Origin: Cellvibrio sp. KY-YJ-3
Lineage (GTDB): Bacteria > Pseudomonadota > Gammaproteobacteria > Pseudomonadales > Cellvibrionaceae
Reading direction: 5' to 3'
DNA length: 64,000 nt
Assembly: GCF_008806955.1 (NCBI RefSeq)
Contig: NZ_CP031727.1
Span: 4,354,001 to 4,418,000 of the forward strand
Shown: positions 1 through 9,162 of the stretch, piece after piece
Layout: every line of letters starts with the position of its first letter
Numbering within the stretch: position 1 is the first letter of the stretch
Made by a program: the position numbers and the translations under genes
The notes under the pieces: model-generated
Seen by the model: only the letters and a program-made list of their open reading frames with translations
Database searches by the model: none
What the model was told of the DNA's origin: nothing

Positions 1-736
1 TTACCACCGCACTGTCATTAAATAATTGCTGTTGATATGAATGAAATTGCACCGCCAATGCCTGTTGCATTAACAGCGACGCAAAACCAGTGCAGTCGAT
101 AAAAAAATCACCCGCGATAAAATCACCGGCATCGGTTTGCAGGGCGGTAATTTCACCGCGATCATTGCGCAACACCTCGGCCAATTTCGCTTGGTAATGA
201 ATCACTCCCCGCGCCGTAGCTACACCGGCCAAATAGCGGCCCAGCAACTGCGAATCAAAGTGATAACCGTATTCCATTTGAAAGGGAAAATTAGCCGACG
301 CGATGGGCACCTTGCCCTGCCGAGCCAATTCACCATTGATAAAAAACTTTTCCGGGTCGGTGACTACATCCAACCCCAAACGGCGGGTGCGGCAGTTGGT
401 AAAAAATGCGCGCTCATTAAATACGTCAGGCTGGGAATAAAAGGGATGTGAATATTCCTGCATGCTCGACGCGGGGCTCCAGCCCACAAAACGAATATTG
501 GTTTTGTAAGTGGCGTGGCACGCGGGCATCCATTCCTGTTCGGGTAAATCCAACTGTTTAAAAAAACGTTTTAACGAGGGCGTTGAACCTTCACCTACAC
601 CAATAATAGGAATCTCAGGGGATTCCATCAGTGTGATTTGCACTTGTTCGCGCGGCCAGCGTTTGGCAAATAAATTGGCAGCCATCCACCCGGCGGTACC
701 GCCGCCTAAAATAACGATGCGCAACAGTTTATCCAC
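1..736 (-). CDS. Flavin-dependent tryptophan halogenase family protein, C-terminal half off the window
   Basis: The first 245 codons of a halogenase-like flavoprotein are present; the gene runs off the left edge. The start taken is GTG at 736, which overlaps the end of the upstream halogenase gene by 8 nt, so translation is probably coupled. The N-terminus carries the FAD-binding glycine motif ILGGGTAGWMAAN, then GVGEGSTP, and a lysine in HATYKTNIRF at the place of the catalytic Lys79 of PrnA. Near the edge, FIDCTGFASLLM and FNDSAVV make it most like the halogenase at 21688-23193. PrnA-type enzymes use FADH2, O2 and halide to halogenate indoles; the substrate in sugar-uptake loci is not known. 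The WxWxIP motif and the catalytic glutamate lie beyond the edge, so activity cannot be judged. Confidence 0.88.
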   Translation of the reverse strand, partial: MDKLLRIVILGGGTAGWMAANLFAKRWPREQVQITLMESPEIPIIGVGEGSTPSLKRFFKQLDLPEQEWMPACHATYKTNIRFVGWSPASSMQEYSHPFYSQPDVFNERAFFTNCRTRRLGLDVVTDPEKFFINGELARQGKVPIASANFPFQMEYGYHFDSQLLGRYLAGVATARGVIHYQAKLAEVLRNDRGEITALQTDAGDFIAGDFFIDCTGFASLLMQQALAVQFHSYQQQLFNDSAVV

Positions 737-2243
737 GGTTTATACCTGCGCGTGTTACGCCAGCGTATTGATGCAAAAATTCATCGTGGCTGGGCAATTG
801 TGTGAGTGGCTGGCGTTTCGCGCTGGCGATACGCGCAAGCATGGACTGCAATTGTTCCGCGCCGGGAATATCCGCCGTGGGATGATAATCGCGCGGCATA
901 ATGCCCTGCCCCATCATCACTTGCAGCCAGGAAGAATCCAGAAAAATATCACCGGGATCATTCATGACTGCGCCGGTTTCTTGGAACAGCGCAATTTTAT
1001 GCGCAAGGCGTTCAGGTATCCGCATATTGCGCAGGTAGCGCCAAAACTCGCTATCGTCGCGCTCATTCAAGTGATAGTGAAGAATAATAAAATCGCGCAC
1101 GGTTTCGTATTCGTGTTTGGAGTCCCGATTGTATTCATCCACTTGCGTTTGGCTGATGCCAGCATTGGGAAAATGTTTTAACAACCGCACAATCGCCGAT
1201 TGAATTAAATGAATACTGGTAGATTCCAGCGGCTCCAAAAATCCACTCGACAAGCCCACTGCAATCACATTTTTGTTCCATTGTTGTAAAGTGCGGCCGG
1301 TTTTAAATTTGATCGGTTTAGGTTCGGCGAGCGCAGTTGAATCCAAATTACTTAATAAAATAGTGGTCGCTTCATCGTCACTTAAATGGTGTGAGCTATA
1401 GACCAAACCATTGCCATTGCGATGGGTAAGCGGAATGCGCCACTGCCAACCAGCTTTGTGTGCAATGGAGCGCGTATAGGGCAAGGTTTTTTCAAAGCGT
1501 TCCGAGGGCACTGCCAGCGCGCGATTGCAAGGCAGCCAGTGACTCCAATCTTCATAACCGGTTTGTAATGCACCTTGAATTAGCAGGCCACGCATTCCGC
1601 TGCAGTCGATAAATAAATCGCCTTGAATTTCACTGCCATTTTCCATAAGCAGCGTTTCTACAAAACCGCTATCTGTATTTAACCGCACCTCACGGATTTT
1701 TCCTTCGGTGCGCACAACACCCGCCTGCTCGCTGATTTTGCGCAAATAGCGGCCGTAAAGTGCGGAGTCAAAATGGTAAGCGTAAGGCACTTGATAGAGC
1801 GGATCTTTGCCGTCGAATTTGCCGAATACACCGGCCTCGCAGCAGAGATAATTTAAATCGTAATCCCAAATTGATGTGTTCAAGCCTTGTTTTTGTGCGC
1901 GCAGCCAATAGTGTTGAAAGGCGCTAAAACCGATGGTAGTGCCGGGGGCGCCAAAGGTGTGGTAGTAGCTATCGCCCTGCTGTTTCCAGTTATCAAAACG
2001 GATGGCCATTTTGATGGTGGCTTTGGTCTCGCGCAAAAATTCCGGTTCATGTAAACCGAGCACAGAATTAAAGGTTTGGATGGGCGGAATAGTCGCTTCA
2101 CCCACACCGATGATGCCGATCTCTTCCGATTCCACCAGTTGAATCTCTACCCGCTGCTGCAACACTTTTTTTAATAGCGCTGCCGTCATCCAGCCAGCGG
2201 TACCGCCACCGGCAATCACAATTTTTTTAATGATGTTGTTCAT
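729..2243 (-). CDS. Flavin-dependent tryptophan halogenase family protein
   Basis: 504 residues, close to the usual length of PrnA/RebH-type halogenases (about 500-540). Visible motifs are the N-terminal FAD site IAGGGTAGWMTAALL, GVGEATIPP, a lysine in ATIKMAIRF matching PrnA Lys79, the family signature in GWQWRIPLTHR (intact WxWxIP), and SSGFLEPLESTS containing the glutamate equivalent to PrnA Glu346. By family it is a soluble cytoplasmic enzyme that needs a flavin reductase, and none is encoded here. It lies downstream of a TonB receptor on the same strand, separated by a terminator-like hairpin, and its 3' end overlaps the next halogenase by 8 nt. Context suggests a role tied to uptake of a plant carbohydrate or an attached aromatic group. 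That is inference; no substrate can be read from the sequence. Confidence 0.9.
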   Translation of the reverse strand: MNNIIKKIVIAGGGTAGWMTAALLKKVLQQRVEIQLVESEEIGIIGVGEATIPPIQTFNSVLGLHEPEFLRETKATIKMAIRFDNWKQQGDSYYHTFGAPGTTIGFSAFQHYWLRAQKQGLNTSIWDYDLNYLCCEAGVFGKFDGKDPLYQVPYAYHFDSALYGRYLRKISEQAGVVRTEGKIREVRLNTDSGFVETLLMENGSEIQGDLFIDCSGMRGLLIQGALQTGYEDWSHWLPCNRALAVPSERFEKTLPYTRSIAHKAGWQWRIPLTHRNGNGLVYSSHHLSDDEATTILLSNLDSTALAEPKPIKFKTGRTLQQWNKNVIAVGLSSGFLEPLESTSIHLIQSAIVRLLKHFPNAGISQTQVDEYNRDSKHEYETVRDFIILHYHLNERDDSEFWRYLRNMRIPERLAHKIALFQETGAVMNDPGDIFLDSSWLQVMMGQGIMPRDYHPTADIPGAEQLQSMLARIASAKRQPLTQLPSHDEFLHQYAGVTRAGINRG

Positions 2244-2315
2244 TCAGATTCCGTATTGCTGCCTATTATTTTTGTTGCACTGTTACGTAGATACACGCAT
2301 TCGCGGCCATGACGA

Positions 2316-2339
2316 TAGGTATATTTATCAACATACCTA
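2316..2339. promoter_or_regulatory. Inverted repeat TAGGTAT-N10-ATACCTA upstream of the first halogenase pair
   Basis: Seven-base arms separated by ten bases, 73-96 bp before the halogenase start at 2243 and after the receptor terminator. It is placed where a promoter for the two halogenase genes would be. Its function as an operator is only suggested by symmetry and position. Confidence 0.3.
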
Positions 2340-2406
2340 CAGGTTACTTATGTTTCTAACAATAGTTGGTATTTCAGCGCGAGCCTAATTATTCAGCCCG
2401 CGCCAT

Positions 2407-2437
2407 AAAAAAACCTCACAGATTGCGCTGTGAGGTT
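2407..2437 (-). terminator. Rho-independent terminator of the TonB receptor at 2474
   Basis: A perfect 10-bp stem (AACCTCACAG / CTGTGAGGTT) with a six-base loop. Read on the minus strand it is followed by seven Ts, just after the receptor stop. It separates the receptor from the downstream halogenases. Confidence 0.88.
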
Positions 2438-2473
2438 TTCCAAAACAACTTGCTCGTACCTACAACAATAAAC

Positions 2474-5368
2474 TTAGAACGAGTAGTTCACGTTCACCAT
2501 GTAGGTTGGGCCAAACTCGCGGCGAGCAGTCACTATACCTTGATCACCTACATCTTCCTCATCCTCGTCGGTCAGGTTGGTACCTTGTAACGAGATACGC
2601 AAGCCGTCCAGCGCGGTGAAGTTGGACTCGGAGAAGTCGTAACTGATTTGGGCGTCGATCAACTGCACACCATTGCGATTGGCGTTTTCAATTTTGTTAC
2701 TACCACCGCGTTGATAGGTTGCAAAATCACTACGATCGGTACCCGCCACACGCACTTCAAAACCGTTCATGGAGTAGTAAACGGTCAGCGAGTGAACCTC
2801 ATCCGATTGACCGGGAATGGCAGAGCCATCATCCAGTTTGGCATCGATAAACGCGCTGGATGCTGCAAAACCGAAACCGTCCAATGCATCGCTCAACAGG
2901 TTCAGCGGTACGTTAGCCGTCAGCTCCCAACCGTCCACATTACCTTTCAAGCCATCTTCAAACGATGATGAGTAACCTTGGAACTGTGCAGGTGCCACTA
3001 CAGTACCGGCAGTCAGGAATACATCGTTCGGGCCGTAGGTACCATCGGTTTGTACAGTTTTGTTGTGGAACGCCGGGATGTAGTAGTTGGCGCCGTCATT
3101 GGTCGCATCGTTAGTGAAATCGATAACGGTTTGGCCTTCACGGGTCCAGTTAACCAGGTCTTTGTAGAAATAGGTTACGGATACATAACCGTCTTCCGCA
3201 AAGTATTTTTCATAAGCCAGATCCAGGTTGTTGGATTCCAACGGACGCAGTGTAGGCGCGCCCTGGAACTTGGACCATGGCGTTTCCGCTTCGTAATCCT
3301 CGGACAAGAGGATGTCGATGTTTTGGTCGTATTTCACGAAACCGGAGGCTTTCATTTGGTCGATACGCGCGCGGCTGATGGTTTTGGATGCACCAAAACG
3401 CACAAACTGCGACTCGGCTACTTCAGCGCTGACGTTCAAGCTAGGCAGCACTTTGGTGTAGCTAGCGCCACCTTCAGCCACGATGGGATCAACGCGGAAC
3501 TCTTCATTCACCAAGCCGATGAAACCGGTCGATGCCTGGTCGGTATCCACGACTTGTAAACCGGCGTTACCAAATACGTTGATGCCACTGACATCGGTAT
3601 TGAAATCACCTTGAACATAGAAAGTAGTGACTTCTTCAGTGACTACATAGGTATCGCCCAAGCGATCCGGCTCCAGCGTTGCCGCTGAGGTTTGGTAGTA
3701 ATAGCCATCTTTGTAGGGCGCATAACCGTCATAGGCGACAACCATGCCCAAACCAGCCCAGGTCAAGTCAGCCAGACCGTAGCGGTATTTCTCGGGGATC
3801 ACTTCATCCACTACACCGGTGCCATTGCCATAGGGGTATGTGGGTGAGGTGGCAAAGAAGCCGTCGTTCACTTTGGATTTTTCGCGATCGCTGTAGTAAG
3901 CGCCCACCGTTACGCCGGTGAGGAAGCTGGTATCCAACTCTGCAGCCACTTCGAATTTGATGGTGGTTAAGCTCTCATCAAATACGCCGGAGTTGAGGAA
4001 GCCGTCCTGTGCGTTTTCGTAAGTGTAAACACCACCGCCCGCCGCTTTTTCCACATTGGATTCAAACACGTCGGCCTCAGCCGCCAAAGAACCACCCCAA
4101 CCTTGTGGGCCGGTCAGTTTGATGGCGTCGAAATCGCTGAAATCCATACCGGAAATGCCGGTAAAGAACACGCCACCCTGGCTCATTTCAAAGGTGCGTG
4201 AACCTAATTGCGCATTGGTCAATGAACCTGAACGGCCCAGACCGGCATAACTTTCACCGCGGGTATCGGTTTTGCTGGATTCGCTGTCAGCCACATCCAA
4301 ATGAACAGACCAAACATCGTTCAGTTTGTATTTGAGGTTTAAGCCCACGGTTTGCAGTTCACCGAGGATCTCTTTAGGGTCGGTACGCAATACCGGGTTG
4401 GCGTTAACCTGAGTGCCAGTTGCATCAAAAGCGCCTGAACCTGCAGTGAGAGAGCCCACGGAGAAGGGTTCGATAAAGCCGCGAATCACACCGTAATCGC
4501 TGTAGTCGATATCCAATGCATCGATGACTATATCCAGATCATCGTTGGGGCGGTATTGGAAAATCGCCGACACAGTGTCGCGCTCCAACACGGAAGAGAT
4601 CGCCATGATGTCCAAACCGCTCGGCACAAAACGACCGGTGTCTTCATCTTCGTTGTAACCCCAAACGCCGTATTTGCGTTGGTTGGTAGGCGATTCGGTA
4701 GAGGCGTAGGCCATGGCCAAACCGATGGTGTCATCGGCAAAGCGTTGTGAGAAACCAATAGCGTAACGGTTGCCATCGTCGTCGAACTCGGGGTTATCTG
4801 AACCCTGCGACGCCATTTCGTAAGAACCGTTAAAAGTCACGGTGGGGGATACATCCAGTGGGCGCGCAGTGCGCAGATCCACGGTGCCACCAATACCGGT
4901 GGTGGTTAATTTGGCTTCGGATGATTTGTAAATCACCGCGCCAGACATAATTTCAGAAGGGTACAAGTCGTACTCGGCACCGCGGTTGTCACCAATACCC
5001 AGCAGCTCACGGCCATTCAGGGTGGTGCCCACGAAGTCTTCTTTAAAACCGCGCACAGAGATACCGCTTACACGGCCGCCTTTACGCTCACCGGCCAAAC
5101 CTGGCAGACGTGCCAGCGATTCGGCAATGGATGAGTCGGGCAATTTACCAATATCTTCCGCCGCCAGGGCTTCAGAAATGGAGGTGTTTTCCATTTTCAT
5201 CGACTGGGCGCGCATCAAGCTCGCACGGATACCGGTCACCATCACCTCTTCTACGTTTGAGGCGTCCTGACTGGTAGTGTCTTGTGCGAATACCAAGCCG
5301 GAACCACTGGTCGCTGCCGCGACAGCCAGTGACAAAATGGCAGGCTTGAATAGTGTGTTGTGTTTCAT
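2474..5368 (-). CDS. TonB-dependent outer-membrane receptor (carbohydrate uptake type)
   Basis: 964 residues from the ATG at 5368, which has a GGGAGAGAG ribosome site; an upstream in-frame extension to 5548 has no such site and runs through an operator. A signal peptide ends near VFA (residue 28). It is followed by a TonB-box-like EEVMVTGIRASL, a plug domain with DIGKLPDSSIAESLARLPG, and a long beta-barrel ending in the aromatic VNVNYSF. This layout fits the TIGR01782-like receptor family of Xanthomonas and Caulobacter, which imports oligosaccharides across the outer membrane using TonB energy. Two CAACCGGTTG palindromes lie 44-53 and 168-177 bp upstream of the start, so the neighbouring LacI-type regulator is the likely controller. 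The transported sugar cannot be read from the sequence; GH97 and the regulator are its closest partners. Confidence 0.93.
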   Translation of the reverse strand: MKHNTLFKPAILSLAVAAATSGSGLVFAQDTTSQDASNVEEVMVTGIRASLMRAQSMKMENTSISEALAAEDIGKLPDSSIAESLARLPGLAGERKGGRVSGISVRGFKEDFVGTTLNGRELLGIGDNRGAEYDLYPSEIMSGAVIYKSSEAKLTTTGIGGTVDLRTARPLDVSPTVTFNGSYEMASQGSDNPEFDDDGNRYAIGFSQRFADDTIGLAMAYASTESPTNQRKYGVWGYNEDEDTGRFVPSGLDIMAISSVLERDTVSAIFQYRPNDDLDIVIDALDIDYSDYGVIRGFIEPFSVGSLTAGSGAFDATGTQVNANPVLRTDPKEILGELQTVGLNLKYKLNDVWSVHLDVADSESSKTDTRGESYAGLGRSGSLTNAQLGSRTFEMSQGGVFFTGISGMDFSDFDAIKLTGPQGWGGSLAAEADVFESNVEKAAGGGVYTYENAQDGFLNSGVFDESLTTIKFEVAAELDTSFLTGVTVGAYYSDREKSKVNDGFFATSPTYPYGNGTGVVDEVIPEKYRYGLADLTWAGLGMVVAYDGYAPYKDGYYYQTSAATLEPDRLGDTYVVTEEVTTFYVQGDFNTDVSGINVFGNAGLQVVDTDQASTGFIGLVNEEFRVDPIVAEGGASYTKVLPSLNVSAEVAESQFVRFGASKTISRARIDQMKASGFVKYDQNIDILLSEDYEAETPWSKFQGAPTLRPLESNNLDLAYEKYFAEDGYVSVTYFYKDLVNWTREGQTVIDFTNDATNDGANYYIPAFHNKTVQTDGTYGPNDVFLTAGTVVAPAQFQGYSSSFEDGLKGNVDGWELTANVPLNLLSDALDGFGFAASSAFIDAKLDDGSAIPGQSDEVHSLTVYYSMNGFEVRVAGTDRSDFATYQRGGSNKIENANRNGVQLIDAQISYDFSESNFTALDGLRISLQGTNLTDEDEEDVGDQGIVTARREFGPTYMVNVNYSF

Positions 5369-5411
5369 GTCTCTCTCCCGATGTGTTTTTATGTGCCGCA
5401 AAAATTCTTTG

Positions 5412-5421
5412 CAACCGGTTG
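5412..5421. promoter_or_regulatory. LacI-type operator CAACCGGTTG, receptor-proximal copy
   Basis: Perfect palindrome with the central CG typical of LacI/GalR sites, 44 bp upstream of the receptor start at 5368. Identical copies lie at 5536 and 6919. The distance between the centres of the two receptor copies is 124 bp, which would permit looping. Confidence 0.75.
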
Positions 5422-5535
5422 TAATGTAGAACAACTGAGGCCGAAAGCAAAAAAAGTTCCGCGAATATTTAGCATTGCTACGGAAGGTTACAATTTGACC
5501 ATCAATTAGCGAAAAACCAGTGCTACCCAAAGAAA

Positions 5536-5545
5536 CAACCGGTTG
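5536..5545. promoter_or_regulatory. LacI-type operator CAACCGGTTG, receptor-distal copy
   Basis: Second perfect copy in the 415-bp region between the receptor gene and the lacI stop. Flanking bases (A on the left, CA on the right) are partly shared with the other copies. Confidence 0.75.
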
Positions 5546-5738
5546 CATTAAGCGACAAAAACAACAGTGGTTACATTAGTTAGCATTTGAGAGTAATTAT
5601 TGAACAGCAGTTGAGCGCTATTTTGGGTGCAACAATGACTGCTTTAGGGAAGAAAACGGGTGGAAATAGGAGTTTGCGGGCAGGTGCTGCCGTTGCGAGC
5701 GCGGAGATCACTGGCGGGGATTGTTATCGCAAACCAGA

Positions 5739-5758
5739 ACACTCGCTTATGCGAGTGT
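5739..5758 (-). terminator. Hairpin after the LacI-type gene, weak terminator candidate
   Basis: Perfect 8-bp stem (ACACTCGC / GCGAGTGT) with a four-base loop, 26 bp after the regulator stop on the minus strand. There is no T-run, so termination by this structure alone is doubtful. Confidence 0.35.
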
Positions 5759-5783
5759 GCCGGTTGCCTTTGTTGGAGAGTAT

Positions 5784-6818
5784 CTAGCGGAGGCTGCTAT
5801 TACGCAGCACTATGTCGGTGGGTAAGTAGGCAGATTCAACCAGATCGCCATCAATCATTTTCAGCAGTTTTTCTACCAACCAACGGCCGCCGAGTTCACG
5901 ATCCTGATACACCGTGGTGATGGAGGGTGTGTAGTAGCGCGCCAGGGAGATATCGTCGTACCCCACCACGGCCACGTCGCCCGGTACTGCCACGCCGTGT
6001 TCATTGAGTGCATTAATCGCCGCCATGGCGATGGCATCACTCAGGCAGAACAGCCCATCAAACTCATGGCCGCTCGACAACAGGCGCAAAGCGGCTTGGC
6101 GATGGCTGTCTCGGGCGCTGTCCAGAATAATTTCCAGCGCCGGTTCAGGTGCAATATTGGCCTCTGCCAATACCGCGCGATAGCCCTCGTAACGGAGCAA
6201 TCCCTCCGGTGTACCCCAATCGCCAATAATTGCAATGCGTTTGCAGCCGCGCGCCAACAGGTGCTGGGTTGCCAATTCACCACCGCGCCGGTTGTCACCA
6301 CCGACGGTGCAATAGCGCTGATCCGGCAACTTGGCGCCCCAGGCCACCATAGGGGTATGACCATCGGCAATACGATTCAAATCCTCGTGGCAATCGGCCT
6401 GCCCCACCACAATTAAACCGTCACAGTTGATGCGGCGCAAACCATCATCACCGCTGGCAACTGCATGCAGGCTTAGCCCCGAGAACAACATCTCGTGCCC
6501 CTGTTCGATCAAATTGAAAGAAATTGCACCGAGCAACTCCAGAAAGAAAGGGTCAGTAATTTGCCAGCTAGCGCTCTCCGCGGAGGGAATCACAACCCCG
6601 ATGGTGAGCGACTCTTTCAAGCGAAAATTGCGCGCCTGGGTATTCAGCCGGTAGTTGTGCTCTTTGGCCAACGCCTGAATTTTTTCCCGTGTTTCCAGAT
6701 TCACCAGTTCGCTGTTTTGCAACGCACGCGACACAGTGGATTTAGATACCCCCGCCATACGGGCAAGGTCGGTCATTTTCAGGGCGGATTTTTTGACGCC
6801 GGGTTCTGCTATTGCCAT
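5784..6818 (-). CDS. LacI-family transcriptional repressor
   Basis: 344 residues, the normal LacI size. The N-terminal helix-turn-helix is LKMTDLARMAGVSKSTVSRAL (quoted without its first residue: KMTDLARMAGVSKSTVSRAL), then the hinge region near EHNYRLNTQARNFR and a periplasmic-binding-protein-like sugar domain to the end (GVVIPSAES, DGLIVVG, VVGYDDISLARYYTP). The start is the ATG at 6818; a GTG 21 nt upstream is possible but less likely. Its gene stands between the receptor at 2474-5368 and the divergent GH97 gene at 7059. CAACCGGTTG occurs twice before the receptor and once between lacI and GH97, which fits a local repressor controlling all three units including itself. The effector is probably a sugar released by the pathway, but which one is unknown. 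Confidence 0.93.
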   Translation of the reverse strand: MAIAEPGVKKSALKMTDLARMAGVSKSTVSRALQNSELVNLETREKIQALAKEHNYRLNTQARNFRLKESLTIGVVIPSAESASWQITDPFFLELLGAISFNLIEQGHEMLFSGLSLHAVASGDDGLRRINCDGLIVVGQADCHEDLNRIADGHTPMVAWGAKLPDQRYCTVGGDNRRGGELATQHLLARGCKRIAIIGDWGTPEGLLRYEGYRAVLAEANIAPEPALEIILDSARDSHRQAALRLLSSGHEFDGLFCLSDAIAMAAINALNEHGVAVPGDVAVVGYDDISLARYYTPSITTVYQDRELGGRWLVEKLLKMIDGDLVESAYLPTDIVLRNSSLR

Positions 6819-6918
6819 AACACACCAATTACCAGTCACGAATTAATGAAGCAATTTCAAAGGGATAAAACGCAGATCTCAATTGGCATCATAATTTGTT
6901 TTATTGACAATAACCATA

Positions 6919-6928
6919 CAACCGGTTG
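6919..6928. promoter_or_regulatory. LacI-type operator CAACCGGTTG between the regulator and GH97
   Basis: Third perfect copy, 101 bp upstream of the regulator start and 131 bp upstream of GH97. A TTGACA hexamer is adjacent at 6904-6909. It could repress either or both divergent genes; this supports autoregulation. Confidence 0.75.
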
Positions 6929-7058
6929 CAAGCTGGCCTGCAACCGACACGGATTGACTTGCCACAATTTAATAACATTGGTTTAATTAGTAAATTAAAA
7001 ATAGCGTCTAGTATAAAAACAACTCTTATCAACTATCCCCCGGCCGCGAGGATGCCCC

Positions 7059-9116
7059 ATGCACAAGTGTTCTTTATTCGTCTTTTTAGCGGGCACCATT
7101 GCCTTGCTGGCAGGTTTGAGCCATGCCGAAACAGTTGTCAGCACACCTCATTACTCTCTCAGCTCACCGGATCAACAGATCCAATTACAAGTGGAAGTGA
7201 AACCGGAGGGGGTGTTTTACGCCGTGTCTTATGCCGGCAGGCCGGTGGTGAATCGCTCCCGCCTCGGGCTAAAAATCAAAGGCCAACAAGCCTTGGGCGA
7301 GCAGATGGTGCTGCGCAAACAGAGCGAGCGCGAATACAACCAGGATTGGCAACAACCCTGGGGCGAACAACAAACCATCAACGAACACTACCGTGAATTA
7401 CGGCTGGAGTTGATTGAAACCAGCGCCAGCCCACGGCAATTAACCCTGGTACTGCGCGCCTTTAACGACGGCATTGGCCTGCGCTACGAAATTCCCGCCC
7501 AAGCGAAGCTGAAAGAATTTGTGATTGAGGATGAACTCACCGAGTTTGTACTGGCGGAAAATAGCCATGCATGGTGGCTACCCGCCTATCGCAACTGGGG
7601 GCCGGAATACCAATATTTAAAATCAGCGCTCAGCTCGGTAGATGTCGCCTTCACTCCCATCACCCTGGAAGCGCGCCACTATGCGCTGGCTATTCACGAG
7701 GCGGCGCTGGTGAACTACGCCAGCATGACCCTGCGCATGGTGAGCGATAACACCAAAACCCTGAAAGTGGATCTGGTGCCCTGGCCCAATGGCGACAAGG
7801 TGCGCACCGCAGCGCCCATGCAATCCCCTTGGCGCACGATTCAAATCGCGCCCAAAGCCATCGACCTGCTCAACTCCTACTTAACCTTAAACCTGAATGA
7901 ACCGCCCAAACCTGAAACACTCAAGAGCGACAACAGCTACATCAAACCAGGCACCTATATCAAACCGGGAAAATATATGGGCATTTGGTGGGAGATGCAC
8001 ATCGGCGAAAAAGACTGGAGCCCCGGCCCCAAACAGGGTGCAACTACTGCGCGCGCCAAGGAATATATCGACTTTGCGGCCCAGCACGACATTAGCGGCG
8101 TGCTGATTGAAGGTTGGAACAAAGGCTGGGAGGGTGAATGGTGGAAGCGCACGCCGACCTTTATTTTTGATGAGCCTGTCGTCGGCCTGGATTTGGAAGA
8201 AGTTACCCGTTACGCCCGCGAAAAAGGTGTGGACATTATCGGCCACCACGAGACCGCCGCCGGTGTGACTTACTACGAACAACAGATGGATGCCGCCTTT
8301 GGCTACTATGAAAAACTCGGCATCCACAGCGTGAAAATGGGCTACGTGGGCACCCGTATTGATGGCGACCAATGGCACCACGGCCAATACATGGTCAACC
8401 ACTTCCAGCGGGTGGTGGATACCGCAGCGCGCCATAAAGTGATGGTTAATGCCCACGAAACCGTGACCGATACCGGCCTGCGCCGCACCTATCCCAACCT
8501 GATGACCCGCGAATGTGTACGCGGTATGGAGTACAACGGCGGCAGCCCTGACACTGGCAATATGCCCGACCACACCACCATCATCCCGTTCACGCGCGGC
8601 CTATCCGGCCCGATTGATTTCACCCCCGGCATATTCAACTTCGATTACAAAAAACATCGCCCCCACAACCGCGTCCCGTCCACCCTCGCCAACCAACTAG
8701 CGCTCTACGTGGTGCTCTACAGCCCACTGCAAATGGTGGCCGATTTACCCGAGAACTACGCCGGCCACCCCGCCTTCCAGTTTATCGATGACGTACCCAC
8801 CGATTGGAAACAGAGCCGCGCATTACAAGGTGAAGTGGGAGAGTATTTGGTAGTCGCCCGCCAAGATAAACAGAGCCCCGACTGGTATCTAGGCGCCATC
8901 ACCAATCAGGACGCACGCCAACTTGAAGTAAAACTGGACTTCCTCGACCCCAAAGTGCGCTATGAAGCCCAGATATACCGCGACGCCAAAGACGCCGACT
9001 GGGAAACCAACCCTGAAGCCTATGAAATCAAACGGATAAAGGTGACTGCAAAAAGCACCTTGGAGCTGGATTTAAAACCGGGTGGGGGAACGGCGATTCG
9101 GTTTAAGCGGCGTTAG
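7059..9116 (+). CDS. GH97 glycoside hydrolase, inverting SusB-like type (alpha-glucosidase class)
   Basis: 685 residues with a signal peptide (MHKCSLFVFLAGTIALLAG, cut near SHA), so periplasmic. An N-terminal beta-sandwich is followed by the barrel with GIWWEMHIGEKDW. The acidic cluster of inverting GH97 enzymes is intact: Glu398 (GHHETAAG), Glu467 (VNAHETV), Glu485 (TRECVRG) and Glu491 (GMEYN). Their spacing matches Glu439, Glu508, Glu526 and Glu532 of Bacteroides SusB exactly. The retaining-type aspartate is replaced by glycine (VKMGYVG). Family knowledge therefore points to an inverting, calcium-dependent alpha-glucosidase-type enzyme; the true substrate here could differ. It starts after a GAGG ribosome site and is transcribed divergently from lacI, with a LacI-type palindrome between them. 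Confidence 0.93.
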   Translation: MHKCSLFVFLAGTIALLAGLSHAETVVSTPHYSLSSPDQQIQLQVEVKPEGVFYAVSYAGRPVVNRSRLGLKIKGQQALGEQMVLRKQSEREYNQDWQQPWGEQQTINEHYRELRLELIETSASPRQLTLVLRAFNDGIGLRYEIPAQAKLKEFVIEDELTEFVLAENSHAWWLPAYRNWGPEYQYLKSALSSVDVAFTPITLEARHYALAIHEAALVNYASMTLRMVSDNTKTLKVDLVPWPNGDKVRTAAPMQSPWRTIQIAPKAIDLLNSYLTLNLNEPPKPETLKSDNSYIKPGTYIKPGKYMGIWWEMHIGEKDWSPGPKQGATTARAKEYIDFAAQHDISGVLIEGWNKGWEGEWWKRTPTFIFDEPVVGLDLEEVTRYAREKGVDIIGHHETAAGVTYYEQQMDAAFGYYEKLGIHSVKMGYVGTRIDGDQWHHGQYMVNHFQRVVDTAARHKVMVNAHETVTDTGLRRTYPNLMTRECVRGMEYNGGSPDTGNMPDHTTIIPFTRGLSGPIDFTPGIFNFDYKKHRPHNRVPSTLANQLALYVVLYSPLQMVADLPENYAGHPAFQFIDDVPTDWKQSRALQGEVGEYLVVARQDKQSPDWYLGAITNQDARQLEVKLDFLDPKVRYEAQIYRDAKDADWETNPEAYEIKRIKVTAKSTLELDLKPGGGTAIRFKRR

Positions 9117-9162
9117 GCCGAGTAAACCGAATGACACTTGTAGGGTGACACTGCCAAGGGTC

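Noticed and set aside
510-1181. Open frame of about 220 codons on the plus strand
   Set aside because: It lies opposite the two halogenase genes, has no recognisable protein features and is a shadow of their codon pattern.
5369-5548. Upstream in-frame extension of the first TonB receptor
   Set aside because: It lacks a ribosome site, would place 60 unrelated residues before a good signal peptide, and runs through two operator palindromes.
5784-6818. LacI-type protein as regulator of the whole arabinan locus
   Set aside because: Its CAACCGGTTG sites are limited to the first 7 kb, while the arabinose genes share a different operator.
7887-8573. Open frame of about 230 codons opposite GH97
   Set aside because: Antisense to a well-conserved enzyme with its catalytic residues; no independent support.
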